64,000 bases of DNA from the NCBI GenBank assembly GCA_025463545.1, contig JAODAR010000009.1, positions 1-64,000 on the forward strand. The letters run 5' to 3'. This document shows, in pieces, positions 63,635-64,000 of the stretch. Numbering within the stretch: position 1 is the first letter of the stretch; each line of letters opens with the position of its first letter. Under the pieces are notes generated by a model. It made no database searches. It was not told where the DNA came from and worked only from the letters and a program-made list of their open reading frames with translations. A program made the position numbers and the translations under genes. This DNA comes from Microbacteriaceae bacterium. Its GTDB lineage: Bacteria; Actinomycetota; Actinomycetes; Actinomycetales; Microbacteriaceae.

Positions 63635-64000
63635 CTAAGTTTTCTTAGGGTTGGGAGGCCGACCGAGCTGTTCCCTGTGGACCGCTGCGTTGGGCAGGAG
63701 ACCAAGCACAAGATTAGTCGTCTGGATAGACGGTTCCACGAGCCATTCAGACCGAAGCCTCACGCTGAGGGATTGATAGGCATCGAGCGCTGCTGCCTGA
63801 TTGCCGCTTTCCAAGTACGCCTGAATGAGGAGCTGGTAAGCGCTCTCTCGCAGCGGCTGCAGCATACGGGCAGCCAGTGCCGCGCGGGCAGCCATCTCCA
63901 GTTGGTCGTGAGCGAGAAGCGACCGAGCTAAGGACTCGAGCGAATCAAGACGGAGTTCTAGGAGCCGCTCTTGCTCCTCAACTACCCAGTCGTCGTACCA
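63635..64000 (-). CDS. SARP-type regulator, C-terminal BTAD part (runs off the window)
   Basis: The last 121 residues of a protein whose start lies beyond 64000. It reads WYDDWVVEEQERLLELRLDS at the edge, then SLLAHDQLEMAARAALAARM, LQPLRESAYQLLIQAYLESG and NQAAALDAYQSLSVRLRSEW. This is the bacterial transcriptional activator (BTAD) repeat domain of AfsR/SARP proteins. The gene ends soon after the domain, so it is the short SARP form with DNA-binding plus BTAD only. SARPs activate antibiotic and peptide clusters; the triple 11-bp repeat at 61792-61824 is its probable target. Confidence 0.85.
   Translation of the reverse strand, partial: WYDDWVVEEQERLLELRLDSLESLARSLLAHDQLEMAARAALAARMLQPLRESAYQLLIQAYLESGNQAAALDAYQSLSVRLRSEWLVEPSIQTTNLVLGLLPNAAVHREQLGRPPNPKKT

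Overview
The window looks like a chromosome segment from a high-GC actinobacterium, most likely of the family Microbacteriaceae. The support is the base composition, the frequent GTG starts, actinobacterial families (a DUF6458-like membrane protein, an F420-type LLM oxidoreductase, SARP regulation) and the arrangement of leuB-ilvE-FAH hydrolase, gltX, tRNA-Gln, ilvDBNC and serA. The genus cannot be fixed from the sequence alone. A housekeeping core (about 12.7-52.7 kb) lies between two accessory regions.

Left accessory region (1-12.7 kb). A tightly coupled catabolic operon comes first: MHS-type importer, alpha/beta hydrolase, aldehyde dehydrogenase, beta-hydroxyacid dehydrogenase, MBL lactonase-like enzyme and flavoprotein dehydrogenase, followed by a GntR/FCD regulator gene. 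The same TGTATAC-type palindrome sits upstream of the operon and in front of the regulator, which suggests autoregulation. A decayed stretch follows (8.3-9.4 kb). Next is a small set built around an MvdC/MvdD-type ATP-grasp peptide ligase, with a glycine-rich partner that has a GGGF repeat: a candidate graspetide-like RiPP locus. The region ends at tRNA-Gln(CUG), whose 3' segment is repeated about 210 bp away. That is the usual scar of elements that integrate into tRNA genes.

Core (12.7-52.7 kb). Genes present: gltX coupled to a thioredoxin-reductase-like gene; a class V aminotransferase-fold enzyme; an EamA/NIPA-like membrane protein; a GNAT protein; FAH hydrolase-ilvE-leuB; serA; ilvC-ilvN-ilvB-ilvD; a fused otsA-otsB; a TetR-MMPL-YhgE/Pip export set with a perfect palindromic operator; a G6PDH paralogue divergent from a GH15 glucosidase/trehalase; bioY-bioM-bioN; a glyoxalase-fold protein, an F420 oxidoreductase, a phytoene-desaturase-like enzyme and an SRPBCC protein; and a C4-dicarboxylate symporter divergent from a CitA/CitB-like two-component system.

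Right accessory region (53-64 kb). This is the most interesting part. One minus-strand operon of eight genes (61.7 to 53.9 kb) encodes, in order: a Cys-rich peptide, a cyanobactin-protease-like subtilase, a small PGF/CGGC peptide, a stand-alone protein resembling the PatG C-terminal domain, two more Cys-rich peptides, a phospholipase-D-like protein and a lamin-tail/GH1 glycosidase fusion. The four small proteins share an N-terminal PGF-type motif, and two of them also share a VV(E)PQL motif just before their first cysteine. One peptide has a symmetric array of four CX3C pairs. Upstream of the operon are three perfect 11-bp direct repeats, the spacing expected of a SARP operator, and a truncated SARP/BTAD regulator gene runs off the right end of the window. 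I infer an undescribed SARP-controlled RiPP-like system that uses a PatA/PatG-type protease outside cyanobacteria. Function, product and processing are not shown by sequence alone.
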